From: Glossina fuscipes
Taxonomy: Eukaryota > Arthropoda > Insecta > Diptera > Glossinidae
Reading direction: 5' to 3'
Assembly: GCF_014805625.2 (NCBI RefSeq)
Contig: NW_023998417.1
Location: forward strand, 7,929,110-7,993,109
Length of the DNA: 64,000 nucleotides
Shown here: piece by piece, positions 24,961 through 38,880 of the stretch
Layout: the number at the start of each line of letters is the position of its first letter
Numbering within the stretch: position 1 is the stretch's first letter
Notes under the pieces: model-generated
The model's database searches: none
What the model was told of the DNA's origin: nothing
The model's input: the letters and a program-made list of their open reading frames with translations, nothing else
Position numbers and translations under genes: made by a program

Positions 24961-26354
24961 TTTTTTTTTTTTAATGGAAATTAATTTTGAAACAATTCTG
25001 TATCCTCGTTGACATCTTTTTGTGTGTAAGTAAGTTCCCAAATTTAATTAACTTCAGAAAATACTTACAGCGTTGCAAACGAAAAGTGGTTAACTTAACA
25101 ATAATGCTACCTCTGGTTAGTGGAATCGAGTCATCTTTTCATCAATCGTGTAACCAAGGGAGTGTATACGAACTTAAAATAAAGTACTTTAAGTTCCGGG
25201 AAAAGAATTTAAAAAGCAATTTTGGCTTGCACTACCCAACTGCATATATCTTATAGTCTTTCATGAACAACATCTCTCAACTGTATTAACTCATCAGTAC
25301 GTGCGCTTTCTCTCAGTTACTTTGTATGGTTGTTATTATTGTCATTATTCTTTTCTTTTTTTTTTGTTTGTTCCCTCACATCTTAAAAAGTCTTTATTCG
25401 AATCCTCGTAGTCTCTTACTTTAATTGTTATTTGTACATTCGTATAAATATTCATTTAGATGATTTGTTTTTAAATAAATAGTTAAACAAAAGTTTTATA
25501 TTTATTTTTTTTTTTTTTTTTTTTTTATTTCATTGGCTTAGAGCTTTGCTTACATGGTGATGAGAACAAGCAGCCTCTTTGTCAGGGCCTTATCAAGCTA
25601 CGCACGAACACATGTCCGAAAGTTACTGACAGAGTAATCGACGGATCTAAAGAATGATGACGAGAGATGATTTCAATTTACAAGATAAAAGTTGTGAAAA
25701 TTATTAATATTTCAAACACTAATAAACTCGAAAAAGTGTTGCTAATGCTGGCTAAAATTTTTCATTAAGCGATTAAATTAAACCAAACACTTATTTATTT
25801 TTTATGTTCCTCTAATATTCTATTTCTTAAATAATTTTCGACGGGCGACTTTGCAAGATACCGCGATTAAGTAATAGTTAAACCGTATGATTGAGTACAT
25901 GTAGTAAAGGAGAGTAAAAAAAAAGAGGCTTGAAATCTTCGACATGTTCCCATACGTTTCTTGTCTTTTAGTTCCCAACGACATCATTTCAAGTTCATTA
26001 AAACTATTCTCTTTAAGTGTCAAAACAGAATGGTTTAGACAAAATAAAATTTCCTCTTGTCTGGATTAACTTTACAATTTTTCAGTTCAGTTTAGTTCCA
26101 ATAATGATTGTCGTTGGCGACTAATTAATGAGATTCTATGTCTTTGCGCAGCAAGCGCATATTGGAAAACGTGTGCTAGTTAATTGAGAGATGCATTCAT
26201 ATTCTATTTACAGAAGTCAGTAAATAACATATCAATAAATAATTTGGGAAACTGGCACATCTACATCCATTTGATTTTCAAAAAGGATCGATCTTAAAAT
26301 TATAGTCGTTTTAGTGACACTTCAAAGCAGTGAATAAGCAAATTTCAAGTTCTG
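24961..26354. other. AT-rich stretch without recognised genes
   Basis: A T run lies at about 25507-25526. Open frames at 24987-25256 (plus) and 25820-26023 (minus) show no motif. Confidence 0.4.
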
Positions 26355-26700
26355 GTGTTGACTAAACGTAGCTTTTTAGCGGGAAAAAAGACTTTATCAA
26401 ACTCAACGTTGACTTGGAAAGTTTTGGGTAAAAGTCCCCACCCAACGAAAGGAACAGTTTATCGCTGGATCGCCAATTTTAAACGGCATCGCCCGATGCT
26501 GAATGCAATCAATGCCCAAGAAAGAAAATGTTTACCGATAAAAAAATGGTAGTAAATGAAAAAATCTTAAAAATTTCACTCGATAGCCGATAATCAGATT
26601 TTGAAGAGACTGTCGATGTCCGGAAGATATTAGAAAATAGTATTATTCACTATTTTGGATGAAAATTTAGGCAAGAAAAAGCGGTGCGGCCTTTACTCTC
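26355..26700 (+). mobile_element. Tc1/mariner-like transposase N-terminal remnant
   Basis: The frame from 26355 reads KSPHPTKGTVYRWIANFKRH, which matches the helix-turn-helix of a mariner-type transposase subgroup whose members carry a P..GT(I/V)Y.W...F segment followed by G.V.N. A later piece in another frame, DNQILKRLSMSGR then ILDENLGKK (about 26590-26670), resembles the second helix-turn-helix. At least one frameshift and several stops interrupt it. The catalytic DD34D region was not found, and a further open frame at 26684-26896 does not match the known C-terminus. The family call rests on motif memory only. Confidence 0.55.
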
Positions 26701-28200
26701 AGCAGAGAAAGGGCGCTGTATCGTTCAGCGAGAAAATGTCCTTGAATTAAAGCTTGAAATGCTGCCCCTTGCCTCAATCGAAAAAACTTTATATCATATA
26801 AATGCGGTCGTTGAGGAATCTGAGATCTATTTGAAGAGTCTCGATAAATCGTGCAATGGAATAACGCAGGAAAATTTTGGAGCTATGTTCGATTAATTTC
26901 ATCACTTTAGAAGGACTAATAAATACAGTAAGTAAGGTAAAATGCTAATGAGTAAATTCAAATTTTGCAGAAAATCAATATGCTTTTTTTTTTATTATTT
27001 AATTATTGGATCTTATTGATGGGAGTAATAAATAAAAAATAAATAAATATTTTTTATTAAAAACAAAACGTTTACTTCGTGACTCTGAACTCTTCACTTA
27101 TTTGGTCCTCCTTTCAGAGACGTACTTTAATTATTTTTTTAATATATGCAATACATTGATCAAACAAATTCTAACTATTTATGCATAGTTGCTTCAAAGA
27201 TAAACGTGGATGAAATCCCGTTGAATTCTAGCTTACGCTGTTATACAAACACGTCCTTCCTCTTTGCATAATAATCAACTCATTTACAGCATCGGAAGAT
27301 GACTACTCGCACTGCTAATAAGCACAAATTTTATACTCAAAATTGAAGAGCAAGAGTATAATAATTTTATCATATTTATTTGAACACATTCACGTATACT
27401 CATCGGAGAGAAAGTAAAGTATTTTCGTTTTCGATCAAGATCACTTTCTGAATATACGTTTGGCGTCTTTTTGAAGTCCATGATATTCATGATTGGAATT
27501 TTGAAAGGAATTTTGAAAGGACGTTATTCGCTTGAAATTGTGGCTATAAAAATACAGGAAAGAGCAGCAAGAAAAATGAAAGTTTTAGGGTGATTTCGTA
27601 AGTAACATACTACGATGCTATTCTCTAGCTAAAGCTATCTTAGCTGTTTACACCAATTATCAACTATGTTCGTTTGTATTCTCTTATCCCGCAAACGGGC
27701 GCGATATATTTTTCTTCTTGTCCGGAAATATGCTATTTATAAAAAAAATTTCGCTTATCCGATTAACAATGCAAAGCTTTTGATGACTTCTTTAAGAAAA
27801 CCAACTCATGATAATGATTTTTCTAAAATTTTTCACTTTTCCCTTCTTGCCCTTGACATATTTGAAGTTCATTGTGATAGTAATAACTTACGTCTTGGAA
27901 CTGGATACAAAGCATTTGACATTTTGTAAAAAAAGAACAAGAGTGAAACTCGCTTTAACTTACTTATGAGATACGAGAATCTTTTTCGCCAACTATTTTT
28001 GGAATAATCAGAACCGCAATACTATTATTTTATAAGGATTACCCACAAGTTTTTCTCTTTCTCTTTCTTCCTCTCCCTCTCTCTGCTTCTCTCATTTCAA
28101 TAAACAAAAATATTTTAAAAAAACGTCTGCCTTCAATAATACTAAATTGTTATTGAATCGGAAGCCACGTTATCGGGACGCGCAAATAATATTATATTTA
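26701..28200. other. Unassigned AT-rich stretch
   Basis: An open frame at 26684-26896 may be more of the preceding element but has no diagnostic motif. A tandem pair of GGAATTTTGAAA lies at 27495-27518. A CT-rich patch is at 28050-28090. The frame at 27666-27929 is unrecognised. Confidence 0.35.
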
Positions 28201-30280
28201 AGCGTAAATGTCTTTTTTTTTTGTTGCATCAGTTTAAAAAAAAAAAAAAAAAAAAAACATTTTTTTTACGGCAATTTTTAGCATAAATTCAATGTGACTT
28301 CTATTCTTGCATCGTCACCTTACTTGTGCGCCCGTGTTCCTTCCCCGCTTCTGCATCTCTTTAACTGATAGAAAGTCAACAACCTCTCTTATCCTTCTTT
28401 AAAATCTGACTGGTGGCGGCTGATGTTGCATATTGCCAGCTGTTAAAGTTAATTAAGAAAACAACAAAATATAATAAGTACAAGAAGGTAAGAGAAGCAA
28501 AAACAAAAATGAATGGTTCAACGATGAAAAACAAAAAAAGAAAAAAACTATTGCGAAAAAAGTAATCTTTACAGATGCACACACTAATATACTATATATA
28601 TATATACACATACATGTATGATTCATATATGCTGCTGCACAAACACACACGAATCGGGAGAGAAGGAAATCATTTGATCGCACAAAGAAAACAAAATCCC
28701 ACTAATGTGCTTAAATAAATTTTCCCCATTTAAGCCAATTAGTCCAGCGACGAACGTTTTGTTTCATGTCAACTGTTCTTGTTGGTGTTGTTGTTGTATT
28801 ATTTTTCTCCTTTTTTTTTTTGTATTTTTCGTTTGCTACTCAAAGTGCTGTACTGACAACGGACTTTTTTTTTTTTTTGTTCCTATACATATATCGTTGG
28901 CTGCCTTTTATTATATTTTTTTTTTAGTGTAATCAAAAAGCATCCGTGGGATTAAAAATGGTAGTCGTTCGATATATATATAAAAAAAAAAAAATTGTTT
29001 TTTTTCTCCTCTGGATTTGTACTATTTCTGGTAACCGTTGACTGATACTGATTGTAAATTGTAGGCTTGTTTTACGCACATTTTCCCTTGTTGTTGTTGT
29101 TGTTGCATTTGTTTTTTTTATTTTTTTTGCGCAAAATTTCAAAAACAATTTTTTCTTATTAGTTTTATTTATCATTTAAGGTTTTACGCGATGCTTTACC
29201 AAGTACTTGTTTGGGATTATTGCAGTGCAATTAAGCCAAAATGTCAACAGAAGTCTACAGAAAATTGTTGTTCGTAATGAAGCAACGCCACGGCGACAAC
29301 AGCAATAACAATAACAACAACAATAACAGCAACTACACGTAAAACAACAAATCGTTTGTTTGTCTTGTCGGTTTTTTGTCCTGATTTTTTGATCTGCGTT
29401 AAATGTCTTTAATACCAACGTAATTGCCATTAAAAGCTAAACGAACCCTTTAATTCATCAGTTTTTGATATTTTTTCCTCTTTTTTTGTTTTTTTTTTTC
29501 ATTTTTGTTGTCATCTCATCATGCTATTATTAAACCATATTTTGTAATTTTGAAAATCATAAACTTTGTCACACATTGCTAAAAACGGAAGTATACGCAC
29601 AGCATACATGTATGTACGTACACCGTTCGCATTCAGTTTAATCGAAAAATCTTTTCATTTATGTTCCTTTTTGATTTTAAACTTCGTTTACTTTTAGCTA
29701 AATATGCTATTTAAGGCATAAAAGGCACAGTTTATGTTCATAATTTGTTGGCAATGAGGGCATTTTATGAAATTTTATGTAGTCCATAAACCATCATACG
29801 GTTGACATTTGTCATTTATGTCAATTCCCTTACGAATTTTTATCCACATTGAAGTAAATATGAAGTATGTATGTAAGTATGTATGAGTTTGTGCGCTTAT
29901 ATGAGTACATTTCGACATTTAAACCGCATCGTTTTTGGTAACACATTGAAACAATGACTTGAAAAAACCTATAATACAAAAAATTTTTCCGAACCTTTTT
30001 AATCGATTTATTGCTAGAGATGATATACATTAATGTGTGTATTGTACGTCTCTTAAAGCCCTCTACATGTCTTCTCTCATTTTAACTATTACTTGTGTAG
30101 AGTTTTCAATCTTATATTTTAATCTCAATTTTCTTCTTTTTTTTTCTTTTTTTTTTGCTTAGCCCTTTTATTATTTCATTATACAATATATGATCATTAT
30201 TAGTAAAATGGATATCAAACAAAAACAAGATATGCAAAAAATATAAATGAAAACATATTTAGAGGAGAAAAAAAAAGAAA
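28201..30280. other. Simple-sequence-rich non-coding block
   Basis: It includes an A run near 28235-28257, T runs near 28866-28878 and 30130-30157, TTG arrays near 28782-28797 and 29090-29105, a CAA/TAA array near 29300-29335 and three TGACA/TGTCA words at 29803-29823. Frames on both strands are low complexity. Confidence 0.6.
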
Positions 30281-30513
30281 AAAGTTTCAAAATTCTATTA
30301 AATAAGGTCCTCTACTTGCAGTTTTCATTATGAGATAAGCTCTGTTTATTATTGAAAATTTGTTAATTCATAAACATTGCGAAAACTTTCAAGTCACGAG
30401 TTTACGTAGTATATGAACATTACGGACTATGTTGCAAACGTTATAACGTAATAAATATATTTCGTGAATTGAGCAGTGGAAGTGATTCATTTGTCGCTTA
30501 CGTAAATGTGTGG

Positions 30514-30548
<35 letters not shown>

Positions 30549-30839
30549 TTTCTTAAAATTCTTAATCATTTACTTTGCCATGAAATAAAAGATTATCAAA
30601 ACATGAAGAAAACAAAATATTTGTTTAAATCGGAAGATCCAAACTCGATCATGAGAGCGGGCCAATATTTTTCTTCGTACATTAAGAATAACTTGCCCTG
30701 ACTGGAACATTGATTACAAAATGGTATCATGTATCTTTCTTGTTAAAGCGTAAACACATCTTACAGAGTTGGCTTTATTCAATTGGCGTAAATATCGGTA
30801 TGCTCTGCAATTTTAAGTTTCCGTTGAACAAAATATTAT
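30281..30839. other. AT-rich stretch with a TA run
   Basis: A TA run at about 30515-30533 is the only clear feature. Confidence 0.4.
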
Positions 30840-31015
30840 CAAAACTGTCTTCCTCACGTTTGGGTTTGCGATCTCTTCTTCTCTCTTTCTCTTTACTGTT
30901 TTCTCTTCTTTTTCTCTCTCTCATCCCCGTTCTCGTTGTCATTGCCTCTCTCTCCACCCCTCTCGTCATCGCTCCCTTTTCATCTCTATCTGCTATCTCT
31001 TTCTTTCTTTTCGCC
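30840..31015. repeat. Polypyrimidine tract
   Basis: Over about 170 bases the plus strand is mostly C and T (TCTC, TTTC and CTCTCTC words) with few purines. The minus-strand frame of 134 codons across it (30775-31179) is Arg/Glu/Lys-rich because of this bias. No protein family is evident. Confidence 0.75.
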
Positions 31016-32150
31016 AAGAAGTTTCCAGGATAGGAAGAGATTAAAATTTCGGTTTCGAGGTCCATTATCCGACAATGTATGAAAAAGACTCGGAATTGGA
31101 AAGTGCGACAGACGCTGAAAAATCTCTCAGGCGACCTTTTACAAGGCATTTCAACAATAGATTGCATTTTCGGTCTCAAGCTACCGTTGCCTCTTTAGTT
31201 ATGAATGAATTCCTATACTTGGATGATGGTTGGGAATGTCGTTGAGCTCAGTTGTCAATTTTCTAAATTCTATTTGATCAGCAGTACATGACTTCATATG
31301 ACTTGATCTCCTCTATTACGAGTCATCTCAATGAAATCATCAGTAAATTAAGTTTCAATTAATTTAACTTGTTAGAGGGGGCGCGGGCTCTTAGCGCGAC
31401 ACCCTTGCTTTCAAGTATTCTTGCTTACAAAATAATGCTATTACGAAAAATCTTTTATTTATTTATTTATTTTTTTTTAATAATTCATTGTTGTTTGTTT
31501 TTAAAACATCATCGTTAATCACAGAGATTTTATACTTATCGTTCGCTACTGTGTAGGCAAATATTTATTCATTTCTTTAAATATATGATAGATTTGCTTA
31601 CTTAAACGATATAATACACACACGCAGACAGGTAGACATGTAAATTTTGTTGTGCACGTCATACTTGATAATATTTATTCTATAAAGTACCATTACCGCC
31701 ATTGCTTTCGCAGTGATAAGAGAGATGTTAACGTCATATAGACACAAAATGTACTAAAAGAAGTTAAAAAGTTATTATATTCGGGCAAATACGCTTTGTC
31801 ATAAAATCCAAAAACAAATTTTAATTACAAAGGCTTCCAACTTATAAGAAACCTTCTGTCTAGCGAGGTCCAATAATAGATGTTTGTGGTCTAAGCTAAG
31901 CACAGTAAAAGTAAAAGGTCAAATTTCTATTTTGTACCAACTTTCGTCATCAAATATTACAAATTAGACCTTGTTTTCAAAATAAAAGTCTGCTTTGTAG
32001 GAAAAATTTATTCCATATAGAAAAGGGCCCAAAACATTATTCCACTCCATCCGTATTTTCCACATCCGTGTAGTGTTCCGATATACTACCTTATTATACT
32101 ACAATTTTTTTCAAATACGTCTTTTTAAGTTTTTTTTTTTTTTTTAGAAT
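31016..32150. other. Unassigned stretch
   Basis: A small GC-rich patch (GGGGGCGCGGGC) lies near 31377-31390 and TTTA repeats near 31460-31480. No gene was recognised. Confidence 0.35.
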
Positions 32151-35100
32151 TCCAAATAATCAGCATATCGTACTTAATGAACCGGAGGAACTAGATTATA
32201 TATATATTATTATATACTTAAAAAAGCACGCATACATCAAAATCACCCAAGTCGATTGCCGTATAATTTTTAGCATGCTTTAGCGTGTATTATAGCAAAA
32301 TGCAATTATCAAAAATCGGCCGTAAAAATATAATAATAGCCTAAAGCTATGTTACTGCTACATATATACGAACATTGGTAAACATGCTTTGCATATTTAT
32401 ATATATATATATATATATATATTCATATATCAAAAGAGAATTATGCAATGTTATAAAGAGAGGAAGAGAAAGGTATTGTTGGAAGGGGTTTTTTTTCTTT
32501 CGTTTTTTAACTTAAATGACATTTAAATAAATTAAATTTAAATGAAACAACAATTAATCTTAGTTACAGCGTTTTTCTTTTTTAAATAGAAAAAGGTATT
32601 AATGGAAAATGTACGACACTATACGTAAGAAGAGGACTATATATATATAAATTTCAGCTTACGAAAAAGTTTGAAAGATCCAAGTACCGTGTTTACTTCG
32701 CGTTTATTAATTATGTATAAGCAAAAAAAAAAAAAGACAAAAAAACCATTCAGCTTCAAATTTAACTTTGCTCCAAAATAGAAGTGAAATATTTAACAAG
32801 GCATAACCTAGCAATCCATAGGAGACTAGGAATTCGACTGAATGTTGACAGCTTGTACAAGTGTGGACTTTTTGAAACTAGAGATAGAACAGCCTAACAG
32901 CTTGGTCTGACAAGGTGTAGAGTGCACAACTTTCAATCGCACCTAACATGGAAAGAGTCGAAATTGCAACCCTGTTAGGCGGAACTTGCTTAGTACGCAA
33001 AATTATAACGTAGAGAAGTGCAAGAGGAATAAAATGGAACGTTTTCGGTAAAGGCAAGAGAACTACCCACAGATGCGTAAATCTAATAAGCTAGTGAGAA
33101 CTGAAGCAGAATTTTCGAATTGTTTATAGCGTTAAACTTAGAAACTGTATCCCCTTCTTACTGTTCGTGGTGCTGGGAGTGCCTAGCTGAAGTGAGTCCG
33201 AAATTCTTCGATGATTTCTTGACTGCACTGCTACTAAACGCATAATTTGTATTTTCTTGCTGGTAGGAATTGTTTGTTACGTTAAAGGGATATTTACTTT
33301 TAGGTTAAATTTTCTTAGGTTAAAGATTCTTTATTAACTTGAGGTGTAAGATAATAAATAATCCCCCATAAAACAACACTCACTTGTTCCATCTACATGC
33401 TACTGATGCAATGACCGAAAAAAAAAGAGTGGACTGAAAACATGGAACTAGCCAGCAATAAATTCGTTTGAAGGGCTTAATTTAATGTAAGGCAACCATT
33501 TTAAATAAAAAGTGTTTATAACATTTTCATTTTTTCCCTATAATTAATATGACATTTTCTTAAGCCAACTAAACAAAAGGCAACTGACAGTATTAATGAA
33601 AATGAATGATAAAACACAAAGGCTGGGCATTTATTGCGTTTTTCTCTTTTCCACCTCCTCCGCCTCCTTGCTGTAAGATGGAACGGTTACACTAAATACA
33701 TTTTCGGTTGATATGTGGATTATAGTTTAAAAAAAAAAAAAAAAACAAAAAAAAAACTCCTTATATAATAGCCACAATAACGAAAAAGCAAAGCTGCTTC
33801 GTTATTGAATCGTTTCTCATAAATTCTATAGAGAGAAACTGAATATTCTTTATTTCTTGGAACTTAACGAACTCGTTTATATTATAATTTTGAAGAAAAT
33901 TCCTATAAATAATTCTTTTGAAAAATTGTTATTTTTGTTGCGTGTCCTTCCTTTTTTTTTAAATTTTTTTTATTATTATTGAATTTGGAATCCAGAAGAG
34001 CAGATGTGGGTACAAACTGTTCTTATACTATCTCGTAGGAAAATAATGTGAATTATCACACAAGACCATGTGACTCGCCTCCTTTTTCTCTTGTTTTGGC
34101 TACGGATAAACGACATGAAATATATTGAAAAACCATTCAAGACAACAACAAAAATATTTAATACTATCCTCTCAATATTTCACACCAATTACGCCAATAT
34201 TTATAAGAAGAAGTTATCAAAGATATAACATAATCACCAGTACATGGAAACACAGACACCTAACCTATAAGATAGCTATACGAAAAAATCTTCAACCTTT
34301 GCATATATAGTGAATGTTGTAAGAGGCTCAAGCTGGTAGTGCCCCGGGACTTATATTCTGATTAACGAGAAAGTAGTGAAGGCACTATACCCCATTCGGT
34401 ACGTTCTTCCCCAAAAGCACCATTCGAACCGAATGTGTAAACTATCCCTCAGACAAAGTTGAACTGATTTTGATGAACGACAACACTAAGGCAGCATTAA
34501 TTGGCAAACAACATGGAGCGATCATTTTTAATTGCCAGTCACCGATTGGTAGAGTTCTTAACGGAGTAATAAACCTTCTATTGAATTACAAATTGAAAAT
34601 GTTTATTGAAAATGTTTATTTGTTAATAATCAACCGATATTCTTAGTAACCTCATTATAAACCGTGGGAAATACTTAATTGGCTTTTTTGTCTTGATGCG
34701 TCCCTACAAAGGGCTTTAATGAATATCAGCAGGACAACTCTCATGGAACTACGAACCGAAATCAACCTATGGATGAAACTTTTGGACAAATATAACGAAC
34801 ATAGCACGCCTGGAATCTGTAGCAACTTGTAGCTCTGATGGGTAAGCTCATAATGTCGGTTTCAGGGAGGACTAATCGTCCAAGTAAAATATGCACGCTG
34901 CAGTTTGTTGATGTTGTTTCATCGCCTCCTTCCCTTTCCTGGGATCGCCCGCCCTTTTTCAATCTTGCCAGATCAAATAATGGTCGCGCAAGATTCTAGG
35001 CTTATGTGTTAAACGCTCAAAACTATGTGACCTTTTGCACTATACCAGAATTTTAAGACAATCACGATTTTTTTTTTTTTTTGTTACTTCTATAGGAGAG

Positions 35101-35874
35101 ACATTGACCCACAATCTGAGGACAGCCTCAGGAAATTGGAAGGCAATTTACATTACTATTTTTTGTCGTTAATAATAAGTCGTTAAGGACACACATTTTT
35201 TGGGTGAAGAATTTTACTGTAGTTAATGAACTCATTCGCCTCTATAAGCCATGACACGGTCAAACCAATGCCATAGAGTATTTTTATGGAATTTTTAATT
35301 AAATGAATAAAATTTCACTATATAAACAAATTATTAAAAATGCATTGTACGCCCACCACTTGTAGCAGTTAACATTGCATTCATTCATAACATTCATAAC
35401 ATAAGCGTAAGACATCAAAGCCTTAATTAAATTATCTCACACCACCAGTAAGAAAAGAAGAAATATGTAATAAATCATTATAATCATTTCGCAGCTACTT
35501 ACTGCTCATTTTAGTACGTAAGAGTTTAAATTCTTATTAACTAATAATGAGTTTGTTGTTACGCGATAATTACCCGGCTGACTGTTCCAATAATATGTCG
35601 ACCGGTTACTGTGAGCAATGCATACCTGTCACATTTGCCATGTTTCATTATAAATAATATTATTAATGTTGGTTCGAGTTTTTGTGACATTGCTTAATTG
35701 TTGGTGGTAAAACATGGGCTTCTTATCACAATTAATTGACTTGAAAAATAATATAAAGAAACAGTTGCACGCAACGACAAAAATTCAAATACATAAAACT
35801 AACTAATAATTAACACTGAATGTGTAAAGAAATATATAGTTTTTCCTTTCTTCATATTGAGTTGATATCCGCCA

Positions 35875-35880
<6 letters not shown>
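32151..35880. other. Long unassigned stretch
   Basis: It contains a TA run at about 32398-32420, A runs near 32723-32735 and 33728-33755, and a slightly less AT-rich part at about 32780-33240 with no readable frame. An exact 13-base tandem pair (ATTGAAAATGTTT) lies at 34592-34617. Frames at 34125-34310 and 34762-34962 have no motif. I expect old mobile-element remains here but cannot show one. Confidence 0.35.
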
Positions 35881-35907
<27 letters not shown>

Positions 35908-38880
35908 GTATATATATTCATATCAAATTAATGATGAAATTATCACTGCGGGCTTTGACCAAGAGGAAATAATAACTTGCAATGTATCGCGAACGAAGGT
36001 AGACTTTATAGGTGACATAGACTTGGTTATAACACAAATAAAACAAGAAATTATTCTTTTCTTAATCATTGGAATGTGTGTGAAAATCACTTGTTGATCG
36101 TAGCTTCCGCAAATACATGAATGTGTATGAATATCTTTTCTATTAAGAATATTTTCCTTTTATTACCAATTATCATGAAAAAAAAATTAAGAAACTCTTT
36201 CCATATTTTTTTAATGCTTAAATCATCAAATCTTTCATTAAAAATCTTTCGTCGTAAAATGTAATTAAAAATTTCTTGTTATGATCTACGAAGATAATGT
36301 AGAGAAGAAAATCAAGTTAATAGTTAATAATAATTTTATAGCCATCATCATCACAGCGTACATTAAAACTGTCATTCAAGGACTAGAAGAAGTAGTAAAA
36401 CTTGGCAAAACTTGGCTGCCGTAAACATCTTTTATCTACCAATCATGGGGTAAAATATGTTTTTTCACATAATTTCACTCTTTCCTGTTTCAACTTAGAG
36501 CAGCAAAGTGTTGCAAGCAACATTCAGTAAGCTTTTGTGTTATAAAATAAAGATGATTTTAGTTTAAGCAAAAAAAAAAAAAAAAAAAAAATTATTGTTT
36601 CAATATTACTTGTTTGCAAACACACAACATATATGAGAAGACTGAACACAATATATAATAAAAAGTTTAAATCAATCAAAAGGTTTTTTTTTTTTTAACC
36701 ACAAGTTATAAATGCGGACACTTCAGTAAGAATGCGCTTCTAAGTACCGAAAGATGACAATACATGCTACTTTGTCATTACATTCGCAAACCCCTACATA
36801 ATTGGAGCTTAAATAAAGATTACTAACTATCAGCGAAGTTGTCTCATTTCTATTACCTAAATCGTCGTACAAGCGTTCCTCGCACAAACGGATCAATTCG
36901 TATCGCGTGTTATATGAAACTTTTACTTATTTACTTATTTAAGATAAGCCATAGAATAGTATAATTTAATCCTAGATATGATATAAATCAAGCCAATGTG
37001 ATCTATATTGGTATCGCAACCTATTTTATACGAGACTTTAACATAACCATAAATCAAGGCAACATGCGTCGCATTATATAGAAATCAAGCCAAGGTAAAA
37101 AGTTTATCATATCTGACATATGGTCATCGTAGATGAACGTTATATAATAAGTGTTATAGGGAGGATCAGCATTAGGTACTGGATACCTAAGATTCGTTGT
37201 AAGCCGACGCTTGTGCCTTCCCAGTTGCCTTGGATATTGGATATCATTCATCTTAAAGCGAATAAAATCAATCTGTGCTTAACTATGATTTGATTTATTA
37301 ATTAAACTAGAAACTGAATATTTATAATAAACAATAAGTTTTAAAATTAGTCAGCAATAAAAGTCAAAATTAATTACGGTCTTGAAGAATTACTTCTCTA
37401 CTCGGAAATGACATGGAACTAAAAATTTTATAGTAAGATGAAGATTTTATATTAAGAGTGAGGATAAATTCGCAGTATTAATGAAAGTCATTGAATTTTT
37501 CCTCTCAAGATAACTAATGTAGAAATCATGAAACGTTTTAAATTCAAACGAGATCAGTATTTCTAGCCAGTCCGTAGTTGAAAGTAAATTTTGTAAGAAA
37601 AATCTTATGTCTTTTTATTAAAAATTAATCTAGATTTGAAAAGTGTTTACTAGACTTTAATGAACGTATGCTAACAAATCTGATATAAAAAAAGCGGTAA
37701 ACCTTGGGTTAGTCTTTCTTCCTTACGTTAACTACGCGATTTACGATGCAAAGAGGATCTAAGTCTTGTAATCGCGTTGATTAAAGGAACTAAAATCCAT
37801 ATCAGAGGCAACGAGAAAGGAGCGAAACTACTTGGAAGCGGAGGTTTTATTAAGTACATATAAATACTGCTGACAATTTTGAGGTAATGATGCAATTTTT
37901 TTACAAAACATATTATGTCAGCTGACGATAGCTCATCACCGAATTGTCAGGAAGTGTGAATTTGATGTATAAACGAATAATCGGACAGCTCAATACTTTG
38001 TAGACTATTTAACATATACTACATGCGGCGCTGAAACTTCTTGTCATATTGTAAGTAACACTACAGACTTCTGCGGGCACGGTCGCGGGCACCATTTTCT
38101 GTGGACTTAACAGCTTTGCTTTAAATACGAAAATTGACATTGAACAGTTCTCCTGTGACCGGATTGCTCCGAAATACTACAAAGAAAATAAGGTCGACTA
38201 CTCTTATGACCGGTAAGACGATTGGGACTGTTAATTACACATGGTTACAATCTTTTGATGGCGACTGCAACAACTCCTTAAACCAACGTCTTTCTAAATC
38301 AATTTCGTCCGGTACCTAAAGCCCGCGTGTACGCAATTAAATGAGGCAGAGAACGACAACAAATAAGGTTTGTAACTAATTATTTCCGAGACGCAAAAAA
38401 AAACAAAAAAAATTACCATAGAAAAATAAATGGAAGTAATTGTATAGCGTTATATAAATAATTTAAAAAGTTACGTTACACTTACACATGAGAAGCAAAC
38501 AAAAAACGCCGAACATTAGTTTTTGGAAAATAGAAGACGTACCTGTAAAGAAGCAAGAAAATTGTTGTTAATTTCATGCAAAAATGATAGGTTTGTTTAT
38601 TATTCTTGTGTTATGTACGCATAGAGAAAGTAAAAAATAAATATTTAGAAAAAATAATAATCGAGAAAAATTTCTTAAGCCCGTCAGCAGTGATCGGCAG
38701 CAGTGTAACTCATGTTCTTTGTTAGTTCTAGAACTTAACAAATAAATAAAAAATGAATACAGCTGACGACTGCTTCGCATATATCTTGGGCCATTTTTGC
38801 AAAATATTAATTTTTTTTTTTTTATTTAAATACAATCAATCATTCAGGGCGCGGCCCTTATCCGTATGATAGAGCGATGG
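35881..38880. other. Long unassigned stretch
   Basis: TA runs at about 35880-35915 and an A run near 36570-36590 are the only simple repeats. A 12-base motif AAATCAAGCCAA recurs, once with a mismatch, at 36984, 37051 and 37082. The palindrome GTCAGCTGAC lies at 37917-37926. No gene was recognised. Confidence 0.35.

Noticed and set aside
26684..26896. Open frame as the C-terminus of the mariner-like element at 26355
   Set aside because: It does not match the usual SPDL..SD or C-terminal W...C segments.
30775..31179. 134-codon minus frame rich in Arg/Glu/Lys
   Set aside because: The charge comes from the polypyrimidine tract on the opposite strand. No family resemblance.
36984..37093. Three occurrences of AAATCAAGCCAA-like words
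   Set aside because: Spacing is irregular (67 and 31 bases), one copy has a mismatch, and there is no further shared flank. Too weak alone.
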